From Oscillospiraceae bacterium (GTDB lineage Bacteria; Bacillota; Clostridia; Oscillospirales; Acutalibacteraceae): a DNA stretch of 34,108 bases. How positions within the stretch are numbered: the first letter of the stretch is position 1; each line of letters opens with the position of its first letter. Below are positions 22,990 to 29,829 of this stretch, piece after piece. The position numbers and the translations under genes were made by a program. The stretch lies in NCBI GenBank assembly GCA_902780565.1, contig CACZGD010000011.1, positions 1 to 34,108 of the forward strand. The letters are read 5' to 3'. The notes beneath the pieces were generated by a model. That model ran no database searches. It saw nothing but the letters and a program-made list of their open reading frames with translations, and was not told the origin of the DNA.

Positions 22990-23484
22990 TCAGGCGTATT
23001 TCTCAAGGATGCCCTTGATCTGGCTGGGCTCCAGCTTGCCGTAAACGTCGTCGTTGATCATCATGACGGGGGCAAGACCGCAGGCGCCGATGCAGCGGCA
23101 GGCTTCCAGGCTGAATTTGGTATCGAGCGTGCACTCGCCGGGATCGATGCCGAGCTCCTTGACAAGCTCGTCCAGCACCTGCTGGCTGCCCTTGACGTAG
23201 CACGCGGTGCCGAGGCACACGGAGACGTTATACTTTCCCTTCGGGGAGAGCGCGAACTGCGCGTAGAAGGTGGCGACGCCGTAAACCTTCTCGACCGGGA
23301 CGTCCAGACCTTCCGCAATGCGGACCTGCACCTCATAAGGCAGATAGCCGTAGATCCCCTGCGCGTCCTGCATGACCGCCATCAGACGGTTCTTGTCGCC
23401 GTTCGCGGCGGCGATGGCTTCTTCCAGCGCCTTCGCCTGCTCCGGCGTCTCGGTAAAGGGAATTTTGCTGATCTTTTTGACCAT
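22990..23484 (-). CDS. hydC: NuoE-like [2Fe-2S] subunit of the hydrogenase
   Basis: The 164-residue product is the thioredoxin-like subunit of HydABC/Hnd enzymes (NuoE family, usual length). An N-terminal helical region (ALEEAIAAANGDKNRLMAVM, then QGIYGYLPYEVQVRIAE) precedes the ferredoxin fold with Cys90 and Cys95 (VCLGTACYVKG) and Cys131 and Cys135 (RCIGACGLAPVMMIND), the four ligands of the [2Fe-2S] cluster. The start ATG at 23484 follows GGAGGAA; upstream codons in the same frame to 23733 cross the promoter. It is the first gene of the ten-gene operon, although its partners HydB and HydA are the last two, some 4-6 kb away. It would shuttle electrons between HydB and HydA or a soluble carrier. 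Confidence 0.95.
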   Translation of the reverse strand: MVKKISKIPFTETPEQAKALEEAIAAANGDKNRLMAVMQDAQGIYGYLPYEVQVRIAEGLDVPVEKVYGVATFYAQFALSPKGKYNVSVCLGTACYVKGSQQVLDELVKELGIDPGECTLDTKFSLEACRCIGACGLAPVMMINDDVYGKLEPSQIKGILEKYA

Positions 23485-23570
23485 AGCTGATTTGTTCCTC
23501 CATTCTGGTTCTCGTGGGTTTCTCGGTACGAAAGGGCATAATATCCCCCTCCCATACCTATACATTGTTA

Positions 23571-23599
23571 ATTGTATCACATTCTTTATCAATAGTCTA
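23571..23599 (-). promoter_or_regulatory. probable promoter of the hydrogenase operon
   Basis: Minus strand TAGACT (23594-23599, 4/6), 17 bp, TACAAT (23571-23576). The leader to hydC is about 80 bases and contains a second strong ribosome site (see findings). It is the only good candidate upstream of the ten genes. Confidence 0.6.
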
Positions 23600-23640
23600 T
23601 AGGAAATTTGAAGAAAAAAGGATTTTTTTGACACTGTTCC

Positions 23641-23669
23641 GAAAAAAGAAAAGCGCCTCAGAAAGGCGC
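23641..23669 (-). terminator. terminator of pduL
   Basis: On the minus strand, gcgcct (23664-23669) pairs with aggcgc (23653-23658) over five bases and is followed by ttttctttttt. It separates pduL from the hydrogenase operon. Confidence 0.75.
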
Positions 23670-23750
23670 CTTTCCGTATAGATTGCGGGCTATGCCCGAT
23701 CCTGTTGTTTTCCGACGGGTGGAATATGCGCAAACGGCGGCTTGCGGCTG

Positions 23751-24326
23751 TTATTTCACGATCTCGCCCCAGACCTCACGGCCGCCGAGGACCGCGTTGG
23801 ATTCATCCGTATCGATGTGCATGGCAAGCGCGTAGGAGTCGGAAACACGGACGACGACATCGCCGAAGATCAGGCTGCGTTCGGGAGAGTCGATCTTCAC
23901 GGAAACGATATCCTTGTCCTTGCAGCCGTATTCGGCAGCGTCCGCAGGGGTCATGTGGATGTGACGCTTCGCAATGATCACGCCCTCGGAGATCTCGATC
24001 TCGCCCTTGGGGCCGACGATCTTGCAGGCGCCGGAATCCTTGAGGTCGCCGGACTCGCGCACGGGCGCGGTCACGCCGATGGCTCTTGCGTCGGACGCGG
24101 AAATCTCCACCTGCGTCTGCTTTCTTTCGGGACCGAGAATGGAAACGGCCGGGAACTGCGACTTGGGACCGATCACGGCAACGCGCTCCTCACAGGCAAA
24201 CTGCCCGGGCTGGGAGAGATCCTTCTTCTTCGTGAGCTGATAGCCCTCACCGAACAGGACGGCAAGGTCCTCCTTTGTGACGTGAACGTGTCTCGCGCTG
24301 GTCTCGACCATGATTTTGTTGGACAT
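23751..24326 (-). CDS. pduL: PduL-type phosphotransacylase
   Basis: The 191-residue product interconverts acyl-CoA and acyl phosphate (acetyl or propionyl). It has the usual length for PduL and its His-rich zinc sites: ETSARHVHVTKEDLAVLFG at the N-terminus and GVIIAKRHIHMTPADAAEYG in the second half, plus the core ERVAVIGPKSQFPAVSILGP. No microcompartment shell gene is near and the N-terminus begins directly with the fold, without an obvious encapsulation peptide, so a cytosolic role in acetate formation is likely. GGAGGAAG precedes the ATG, and a consensus promoter lies upstream. Neighbours are the hydrogenase operon (downstream, same strand, past a terminator) and spoIVB (divergent). Confidence 0.95.
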   Translation of the reverse strand: MSNKIMVETSARHVHVTKEDLAVLFGEGYQLTKKKDLSQPGQFACEERVAVIGPKSQFPAVSILGPERKQTQVEISASDARAIGVTAPVRESGDLKDSGACKIVGPKGEIEISEGVIIAKRHIHMTPADAAEYGCKDKDIVSVKIDSPERSLIFGDVVVRVSDSYALAMHIDTDESNAVLGGREVWGEIVK

Positions 24327-24420
24327 GGGTATCTTCCTCCATAAAAAAATTTAAAATAAGCTTCATAAACACGGCGCAGGCTTTATAAACATGCGCGCCG
24401 CGTCTGATGCGCTGTAATAA

Positions 24421-24449
24421 ATTGTATCACAAAGAAAAACCGTAATCAA
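24421..24449 (-). promoter_or_regulatory. sigma-A promoter of pduL
   Basis: Minus strand TTGATT (24444-24449), 17 bp, TACAAT (24421-24426), about 90 bases before the ATG. Confidence 0.7.
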
Positions 24450-24527
24450 GTGCTTTTTCCTGTTTTGACGATTCTTGTCTCGTCTAAGAAACAAACGCCG
24501 GGGCAAAATAAATGCGGAGGTGATCAA

Positions 24528-25553
24528 TTGAAAAAAATCTGGAAATGGACCGCGCTGCTCACGACCCTGCTGTTGCTTTTCACAGGCGTCAGCGTAACGC
24601 TGACGGCGCTTGCCGTTTCGGCGGCGGCAAACAGGGAGCGCAAAAGCGTGATCGTGGGCGGAGAGCTGGTCGGGATCCGGCTGAAAACACGGGGCGTGCT
24701 GGTGGTCGGGACGGACGCGTTCGCGTCCGGCGGGCAGGACGTCTCCCCGGCGCAGGAGGCCGGTCTGCAAAAGGGGGATCTGCTGAAAACGGCGGACGGC
24801 GCGGACGTAAAGGACGGCGCATCCTTTTCCCGTCTGATCGCGGAAAGCGAAGGAAGGCCGCTGGACCTGACCTATGAACGCGGGGACGAGACCGGCAGCG
24901 TGACGCTGACGCCGCGGATCAGCGACGCGACAGGCGAATACAAAAGCGGCCTGTGGGTGCGTGATTCGGCGGCGGGGATCGGCACGCTGACCTATACCGA
25001 CCCCGAAACGGGCACGATCGCGGCGCTGGGGCACGGGATCTATGACGCGGACACGGGCGGAATCCTGACGATCTCCGACGGCGTGATCACGGACGCCTCC
25101 TTCACCTACGTGGTCAAGGGCGAGATCGGGGCGCCGGGCGAGATCGGCGGCACGATCGGCGACCTGACGCTCGGCGACGTTGATACGAACGCCGACGACG
25201 GGATCTACGGGACGACCTCCGTTTCAGAGGGCGAGCCGATCGTTTACGAGACCGCGTTCGCGGGCGAGATCCACACCGGTCCGGCGCAGATCCTGTGTAC
25301 CGTTTCAAACGACGGGAAAGCGCTGTATGACGCGCAGATCACGCGCATCTGCGACCGGAAAGGCGCAACGAAAAACATGATCGTCAAAGTGACGGACGAA
25401 GCGCTGCTTGCCGTGACCGGCGGCATTGTGCAGGGAATGTCCGGCGCGCCTGTCATTCAGGATGGCAGGCTGATCGGCGCGGTGACGCACGTGTTCGTCA
25501 ACGACCCGAAATGCGGCTACGGCATCTTTATCGAAAACATGCTGCGCCGGTAA
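24528..25553 (+). CDS. spoIVB: SpoIVB-like sporulation serine protease (S55)
   Basis: The 341-residue product has an N-terminal membrane anchor (IWKWTALLTTLLLLFTG), a PDZ domain at about 60-130 (SPAQEAGLQKGDLLKTADGA) and the S55 peptidase domain. The catalytic His is in IAALGHGIYD and the Ser in GIVQGMSGAPVIQDGRLIG, followed by AVTHVFVNDPKCGYGIF, the family's C-terminal signature. In Bacillus SpoIVB is made in the forespore and cleaves SpoIVFA to activate pro-sigma-K. The start is a TTG at 24528 behind GGAGGTGATC, an almost complete anti-Shine-Dalgarno match; upstream in-frame starts have nothing comparable. B. subtilis SpoIVB is about 80 residues longer. I see no convincing sigma-F/G promoter. 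The gene is strong evidence that the host belongs to an endospore-forming lineage. Confidence 0.92.
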   Translation: MKKIWKWTALLTTLLLLFTGVSVTLTALAVSAAANRERKSVIVGGELVGIRLKTRGVLVVGTDAFASGGQDVSPAQEAGLQKGDLLKTADGADVKDGASFSRLIAESEGRPLDLTYERGDETGSVTLTPRISDATGEYKSGLWVRDSAAGIGTLTYTDPETGTIAALGHGIYDADTGGILTISDGVITDASFTYVVKGEIGAPGEIGGTIGDLTLGDVDTNADDGIYGTTSVSEGEPIVYETAFAGEIHTGPAQILCTVSNDGKALYDAQITRICDRKGATKNMIVKVTDEALLAVTGGIVQGMSGAPVIQDGRLIGAVTHVFVNDPKCGYGIFIENMLRR

Positions 25554-25596
25554 ACAAAGCGCTCCTCCCGTTTCGTCGGGAGGAGCGCTTTGTTTT
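25554..25596 (+). terminator. intrinsic terminator of spoIVB (bidirectional)
   Basis: A 17-bp perfect stem (25554-25570 with 25577-25593), six-base loop, then tttt. It also serves the minus-strand zinc-ribbon gene ending at 25613. Confidence 0.92.
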
Positions 25597-25612
25597 GAAC
25601 ATGAAGCGGCGA

Positions 25613-26050
25613 TCAGCGGTCGCCCCAAAACACGCGCACAGAAAACTTCGTGCCGCACTTCGGGCACTTTGTTTTGTGCTTGCCGCGGATCCTTCTCAGG
25701 CGAAGGCGCGTGGAGCAATGCGGGCACTTTTTATAAAGGTACTCCCGATCAAAATGAAGACCGGCGAAATTCTTCCATTTGGGATAGATGCGGCTGCGAA
25801 GCTGCAGATACCGCTCGTTCTCCAGCGTGCGCCGCTCGATATTGCGCGAAAACATCCGATAAAACGCCAAGACGTACAGGATCGTGTTCAGCGCGGCGAA
25901 CACCAGATAGATCCGGTAAAGGGGCGTCATGCGCGTAAAGCGGAACATGCCCGCAAGGACCCAGAAAACAATGGACAGAATAAACAGGAAACGGGTCAGT
26001 TGGTCATACCCGTATCTGCCGGACATGAACCGGCGGAGCTTTTCCAGCAT
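25613..26050 (-). CDS. two-helix membrane protein with C-terminal zinc ribbon
   Basis: The 145-residue product has two hydrophobic helices (FLFILSIVFWVLAGMF and IYLVFAALNTILYVLAFY) close to the N-terminus. A charged cytoplasmic segment (RNIERRTLENERYLQL) and a zinc ribbon follow, with KKCPHCSTRLRLRRIRG and HKTKCPKCGTKFSVRVF, four Cys in two CPxC knuckles. The family resembles uncharacterised zinc-ribbon membrane proteins of Clostridia; no activity is known. It is the last gene of an operon with DUF5685 and a J-domain protein (18 bp behind dnaJ), so it may be a membrane docking site for that chaperone. That is inferred from position. Confidence 0.82.
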   Translation of the reverse strand: MLEKLRRFMSGRYGYDQLTRFLFILSIVFWVLAGMFRFTRMTPLYRIYLVFAALNTILYVLAFYRMFSRNIERRTLENERYLQLRSRIYPKWKNFAGLHFDREYLYKKCPHCSTRLRLRRIRGKHKTKCPKCGTKFSVRVFWGDR

Positions 26051-26068
26051 GGTGAGATTCTCCCCTCC

Positions 26069-26758
26069 TCAGCAATACGGACAGCCGCAGCAGAACAGAT
26101 TCAGTAAGAACGTAAGGATCGCGCTGCGCAGGCACGAAAACCCGCCGGACGACTGCCGTCCGTAATCGTAGCTTTCGCGGTGATAGGAATAACGCAGATC
26201 CTCCAAACGGTCGCGCAGGGCGGAATATTCGGCGTTACCCGGTTCCTCATCGGCAGCCTTCGACGCCGCTTCATAGGCGTCCGCCATATTTCCCGCGCCG
26301 TAATTGGCGACGGCATACAGATAATACCAATAAGCGTTGCGCTCCGGCATGGAGCTCAACACGGAGATGGCGGCGTGATACTGCCCGTTTTCGATCAGGC
26401 TACGCGCGCGGGCAAAGACCTGCGAATAGGAGCCGCCGGTCTGTCCGGTCTGCCCCGTTTGTCCGGACTGCCCGGCATAACGCCGGAACAGCTCCTCAAA
26501 GATATCGGCGTAGGTATAGGTATACTGCCCGTTCGTGTAGGAGCCGGAGGTCCCGGTCGATGTGAAGGGCGACGCGTCCGCCTTGCCGCTTTTGATCTGA
26601 TCGTAGGCGGCGTTGATCTCGCTCATTTTTTTCGCTGCCTGCTCGTCCCCGGGGTTCAGATCCGGGTGATACTTTTTCGCAAGCTTGCGGTATGCTTTGG
26701 TGACCTCTTCCTCGCTCGCGCCGCGCTCGACGCCGAGGATCTGATAAGGATCGTTCAC
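26069..26758 (-). CDS. J-domain protein with TPR-like part and Cys-rich hydrophobic tail
   Basis: The 229-residue product starts with a J domain (residues 3-60): [20 protein letters not shown], the HPD motif in [11 protein letters not shown], and [17 protein letters not shown] Gly/Ser/Gln/Thr-rich linker with repeated GQT follows. Residues about 115-190 look like TPR helices ([40 protein letters not shown]). The C-terminus is hydrophobic and Cys-rich ([17 protein letters not shown]), a possible membrane tail or metal site. It is not DnaJ itself, since the zinc-finger and substrate-binding domains are missing. The start is a GTG at 26758 overlapping the DUF5685 stop (GTGA). J domains stimulate Hsp70 ATPase; the client is unknown, and the tail points to the membrane. 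Confidence 0.9.
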   Translation of the reverse strand: MNDPYQILGVERGASEEEVTKAYRKLAKKYHPDLNPGDEQAAKKMSEINAAYDQIKSGKADASPFTSTGTSGSYTNGQYTYTYADIFEELFRRYAGQSGQTGQTGQTGGSYSQVFARARSLIENGQYHAAISVLSSMPERNAYWYYLYAVANYGAGNMADAYEAASKAADEEPGNAEYSALRDRLEDLRYSYHRESYDYGRQSSGGFSCLRSAILTFLLNLFCCGCPYC

Positions 26759-27609
26759 GTTTGCCGTCTCCCTTCCTTTTCCTGCCGCTTCCCTGCCGTT
26801 TTGCGGTCATACGCCGTCCAGATCCCGGAGAGCAGGACGTTTTCGACGATCTCCCGGTCTGTTTGCGGCTCCAGCGCGCGATACGCCTGCAGGCACTGCG
26901 CCAGCACAAGCTCAAGCAGGCGCGTCCGGTGGTCAGGTGAACTTCTGATAAACGGATTATACGAGCCTTTCCTTAAGTCTGCCTGAATATCCGCCGCGGC
27001 GTCCATCAGATAGATCGCCTTGCCGAGCAAAAAACCGAAAGCATAGAGCTTTTTGTGCGTTTCTTCCGACGGAGCCGCCTCCCCTGCCGGTTCCTGCACA
27101 AAAACGGCGCCGAGCAGGGCGCCGAAGGCGTTCGCGGGAACCTCGGGATCGGTCTCGTCCCGCTTTTCCGCCGCCGTGATCGCTGCCAGGCACTGCTCCA
27201 TATGCGCGGCAAGCTGCAGATAACGCTTTTTCAGTTTTTCTGAATCGCGCCGGAACAGACGGCTGAGGATCGACGAGGAAAGCGTGCCGTCGTCCGCCAG
27301 ATCGTCCAGAAAATGATAGTAGGACAGGAGGATATTCATTTCGGCGGCATAGCGCACCGCACGCCCGGTGAGGACCGGTCTGCGGCGGAATGGATGCCGC
27401 TCACAGCGAACCCGGCGCGTTTGCAGGGACTCCCCCGCAACGTCCGCCTTGACGAGCGCCAGCAGCACAAGATCGTTTGAAAGCGCGATCCGCTCGAGCC
27501 GCCGCCCGACTTTTCCGATCTCGCGGCAGATCCCGCAATAGACCTGACGGTAGCGATCCCGCTGCGCCTGGGTCAGGCGCGAAGCGTCGATCACGGCAAA
27601 GCCGAACAC
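26755..27609 (-). CDS. DUF5685-family protein
   Basis: The 284-residue product starts with GTG at 27609 behind AAGGAGGGGG and begins [20 protein letters not shown], then [20 protein letters not shown], the N-terminal signature I associate with DUF5685. Most of the protein is helical, with [18 protein letters not shown] (an acidic DDLADD cluster) and [16 protein letters not shown], and a late [20 protein letters not shown], a second Asp-rich helix. The paired Asp-rich motifs recall metal-binding helices of isoprenoid or terpene enzymes, but nothing more supports this. An alternative start at 27663 lies inside the leader hairpin and is rejected. It overlaps the J-domain gene by 4 bp, so the two proteins are made together. 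Confidence 0.8.
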   Translation of the reverse strand: MFGFAVIDASRLTQAQRDRYRQVYCGICREIGKVGRRLERIALSNDLVLLALVKADVAGESLQTRRVRCERHPFRRRPVLTGRAVRYAAEMNILLSYYHFLDDLADDGTLSSSILSRLFRRDSEKLKKRYLQLAAHMEQCLAAITAAEKRDETDPEVPANAFGALLGAVFVQEPAGEAAPSEETHKKLYAFGFLLGKAIYLMDAAADIQADLRKGSYNPFIRSSPDHRTRLLELVLAQCLQAYRALEPQTDREIVENVLLSGIWTAYDRKTAGKRQEKEGRRQT

Positions 27610-27640
27610 GGGCGGTCCCCCTCCTTTTCTTCGTCCTTTG

Positions 27641-27673
27641 AAAACGCCGTATGTGTAGTGCATACGGCGTTTT
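27641..27673. promoter_or_regulatory. 13-bp perfect hairpin in the 5' leader of the DUF5685 operon
   Basis: aaaacgccgtatg (27641-27653) pairs exactly with 27661-27673 over a seven-base loop. By the promoter at 27688-27716 it sits within the first ~40 bases of the minus-strand transcript and ends about 31 bases before the start codon. Only four T follow, so it is a weak terminator at best; a 5' stabilising or protein-binding hairpin is more likely. Confidence 0.65.
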
Positions 27674-27687
27674 GCTGATTTGCTTTC

Positions 27688-27716
27688 ATTAAATCAAAAA
27701 TCCGGTCGTTTGTCAA
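27688..27716 (-). promoter_or_regulatory. sigma-A promoter of the DUF5685-dnaJ-zinc-ribbon operon
   Basis: Minus strand TTGACA (27711-27716, perfect), 17 bp, TTTAAT (27688-27693). Confidence 0.8.
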
Positions 27717-27774
27717 GTCTTTTTCACGGCGACTGTTTTTTTGCCGCGTTCCCGGCGCTTTTTGGAAATAACGG

Positions 27775-27802
27775 TTGATTTTTTGATAAAATTCATTATA
27801 AT
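27775..27802 (+). promoter_or_regulatory. sigma-A promoter of fba
   Basis: TTGATT (27775-27780), 16 bp, perfect TATAAT (27797-27802). The leader is about 25 bases with TGGAGGAA before the ATG at 27834. Confidence 0.8.
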
Positions 27803-27833
27803 AGAAATGTAATTTTAATATGGAGGAAATACT

Positions 27834-28700
27834 ATGTTAGTTTCTGCAAAAGAAATGCTTCAGAAGGCCAAGTCCGGGAAATACGCGGTCGGCCAGTTCA
27901 ACATCAACAATCTTGAGTGGACCAAAGCTGTCCTGCTGACCGCCGAGGAGCTCAGAAGCCCCGTGATTCTCGGCGTGAGCGAAGGCGCGGGGAAATATAT
28001 GTGCGGCTTCAATACCGTCGCCGATATGGTGAAGGCCATGATGAAGACCCTGAACATCACCGTTCCCGTCGCCCTGCATCTGGACCACGGCACCTATGAA
28101 GGCGCCTACAAGGCCATGGACGCGGGCTTCAGCTCCGTGATGTTCGACGGAAGCCACTACGGCATTGAGGAAAACGTGGAGAAGACCACCGACGTGATCC
28201 GCGAGGCGCATTCCCGCGGTATCAGCGTGGAGGCGGAGGTCGGCGCGATCGGCGGCGAAGAGGACGGCGTGATCGGCGGCGGCGAGGTCGCGGACCCCGA
28301 CGAGTGCAAGCGCATTGCGGACCTCGGCGTCGATATGCTGGCGGCCGGGATCGGCAACATCCACGGCAAATATCCCGCGAACTGGGCGGGCCTGCGCTTC
28401 GACGTGCTGGACGCCATTCAGCAGAAGACCGGCGAAATGCCCCTCGTTCTGCACGGCGGCACGGGCATCCCGGCGGATATGATCCGCAAGGCCATCTCCC
28501 TCGGCGTTTCCAAGATCAACGTCAACACCGAGTGCCAGCTTGCCTTCCAGGAGGCCACCAGAAAGTATATCGAAGAGGGCAAGGACCTGATCGGCAAGGG
28601 CTTCGACCCCAGAAAGCTTCTCGCTCCCGGCGTGGAAGCCATCAAGGCGACCGTGAAGGAAAAGATGGAGCTGTTCGGCTCCGTCGGCAAGGCGGAATAA
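27834..28700 (+). CDS. fba: class II fructose-1,6-bisphosphate aldolase
   Basis: The 288-residue product splits fructose 1,6-bisphosphate into glyceraldehyde 3-phosphate and dihydroxyacetone phosphate in glycolysis. Class II (zinc) features are clear: AVGQFNINNLEWTKAVL near the N-terminus, the metal and catalytic segment VALHLDHGTYEGAYKAMDAG, SVMFDGSHYGIEENVEKT, EAEVGAIGGEEDGV, the zinc-binding GIGNIHGKYP, the phosphate loop LVLHGGTGIPADMIRKA and ISLGVSKINVNTECQLAF. The length is that of FbaA of Firmicutes. Tagatose-bisphosphate aldolases are close relatives, but the chromosomal context (own promoter, no tagatose or galactitol genes) favours the glycolytic enzyme. Confidence 0.96.
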   Translation: MLVSAKEMLQKAKSGKYAVGQFNINNLEWTKAVLLTAEELRSPVILGVSEGAGKYMCGFNTVADMVKAMMKTLNITVPVALHLDHGTYEGAYKAMDAGFSSVMFDGSHYGIEENVEKTTDVIREAHSRGISVEAEVGAIGGEEDGVIGGGEVADPDECKRIADLGVDMLAAGIGNIHGKYPANWAGLRFDVLDAIQQKTGEMPLVLHGGTGIPADMIRKAISLGVSKINVNTECQLAFQEATRKYIEEGKDLIGKGFDPRKLLAPGVEAIKATVKEKMELFGSVGKAE

Positions 28701-28738
28701 GCCCTTCGCGGCGATATGCCGCAGCGACGTATAAACAA

Positions 28739-28771
28739 AAACGGGATCGTCCAGGCGGTCCCGTTCTTTTT
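28739..28771 (+). terminator. intrinsic terminator of fba
   Basis: aacggga (28740-28746) pairs with tcccgtt (28759-28765), followed by ctttttat. Confidence 0.8.
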
Positions 28772-28776
28772 ATAAA

Positions 28777-28807
28777 TATACGGCTCTCCGAAACGGAGAG
28801 CCGTATA
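28777..28807. terminator. 14-bp perfect hairpin between convergent genes
   Basis: 28777-28790 pairs exactly with 28794-28807 around an AAA loop. The minus strand continues atttataaaaag, so it probably terminates the zinc-ribbon gene ending at 28825. Confidence 0.75.
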
Positions 28808-28824
28808 CGATTTGCGTTGCGGCG

Positions 28825-29706
28825 TTACTGAACCGTCGTGAAGCTCTGCATCACGCTGCGGTTGCCGGACTCGGTGCCGCCCATGGTAATGATCATGATC
28901 GCGTGACCGTTCTGCTTTCTGACGGCGATCGAGATAGACATGCTGACGAAGCCGAAAGACACGCTGACGCTCTTCGTCTTATAATCCCTCCCTGCGATCT
29001 TCAGAGTTGTGACCGCGCTCTCCTCAGTCTGCCCAAGGAAATCCACCTCGCCGAAGCTCTCCGAAATGCCTTTCATGTAGGCGTCAAGAATTTCGTTTTC
29101 GGACATACCGGAAATACTCGCGCCGTCCGTAAACAGGATCGCGACACGATCCATCAGACCTTTCTCCGCGCTGAAGCCGCAGACGATATTCTCCTCGTTG
29201 GAGAACTCACTTCCGCTGTCGCGCGTCCATTCGGTGCCGAGTCTGAACTGCAGGTCCGCCCATTCATTGGTATAAACGCCGTCTTTGACCTCGCCGACCG
29301 TAAAGCTCTTTCCGCCGCCGGCAAGAAGAACGACCGCAACGATAACGCCGATCAGGATCACGGCGACGGGGATCGCGATCAGAAGCGCGGTCTTGCTCTT
29401 TTTCGGGGCGGGAGCGGGTTGACCGTTCATGGCGGGAGCCGCGCCGTAATAGCCGGGATTCTGATACGCGCCGTTCGGATCGGGTGAAACGGGCGTCTGG
29501 TAAGCGTTATCCATGACAGGCGCCTGCGCGTAATAATTTGAGGGCGGCACATCCCCCGCAGGAGACGTATATGCCTGATTGTCCGAAGGCTGCGCAGGAT
29601 TATAAACCGGCGCGGCAGGCACGTCCTTCAGGTCAACGGAACCGCAAACGGGGCAAAGCGCGGAGCCGTCAGGAACGGTCTGTCCGCAAGTAGCACAATA
29701 TTTCAT
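28825..29706 (-). CDS. zinc-ribbon protein with one membrane helix and an extracellular domain
   Basis: The 293-residue product begins with a zinc ribbon, MKYCATCGQTVPDGSALCPV followed by CG (four Cys in two CxxC pairs). A ~75-residue flexible segment rich in Pro, Tyr, Asn, Ala and Gln follows, with PNGAYQNPGYYG, then KKSK and one membrane helix (ALLIAIPVAVILIGVIVAVV, residues ~107-126). The rest is a ~165-residue domain with FTVGEVKDGVYTNEWADLQF, a late FVSMSISIAVRKQNGHAIMI and a final beta-rich end. This is a common Clostridia layout with the ribbon inside and the domain outside. No enzyme motif is visible. AAAGGAG precedes the ATG; it has its own promoter and a hairpin at its end, so it is monocistronic. 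Confidence 0.82.
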   Translation of the reverse strand: MKYCATCGQTVPDGSALCPVCGSVDLKDVPAAPVYNPAQPSDNQAYTSPAGDVPPSNYYAQAPVMDNAYQTPVSPDPNGAYQNPGYYGAAPAMNGQPAPAPKKSKTALLIAIPVAVILIGVIVAVVLLAGGGKSFTVGEVKDGVYTNEWADLQFRLGTEWTRDSGSEFSNEENIVCGFSAEKGLMDRVAILFTDGASISGMSENEILDAYMKGISESFGEVDFLGQTEESAVTTLKIAGRDYKTKSVSVSFGFVSMSISIAVRKQNGHAIMIITMGGTESGNRSVMQSFTTVQ

Positions 29707-29733
29707 TGTTTCTTCTCCTTTGCTTTTTATTTT

Positions 29734-29762
29734 ATTTTATCATGGCTTGACGGGAAAGTCCA
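29734..29762 (-). promoter_or_regulatory. probable promoter of the zinc-ribbon membrane protein gene
   Basis: Minus strand TGGACT (29757-29762, 4/6), 17 bp, TAAAAT (29734-29739). Confidence 0.55.
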
Positions 29763-29792
29763 GTTTTTTACAAAAAAATATCTTTTCACGCA

Positions 29793-29822
29793 TAAAAACC
29801 AGGACCGCAGACGCGGTCCCGG
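29793..29822 (-). terminator. intrinsic terminator of the large surface protein gene
   Basis: On the minus strand, a 10-bp stem (29813-29822 with 29799-29808, one mismatch) with a four-base loop, followed by tttttat. Confidence 0.8.
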
Positions 29823-29829
29823 GATAAAA

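Noticed and set aside
22459-23490. A 343-codon plus-strand frame across hydC and the DRTGG gene
   Set aside because: Antisense to two recognised genes and without any family resemblance.
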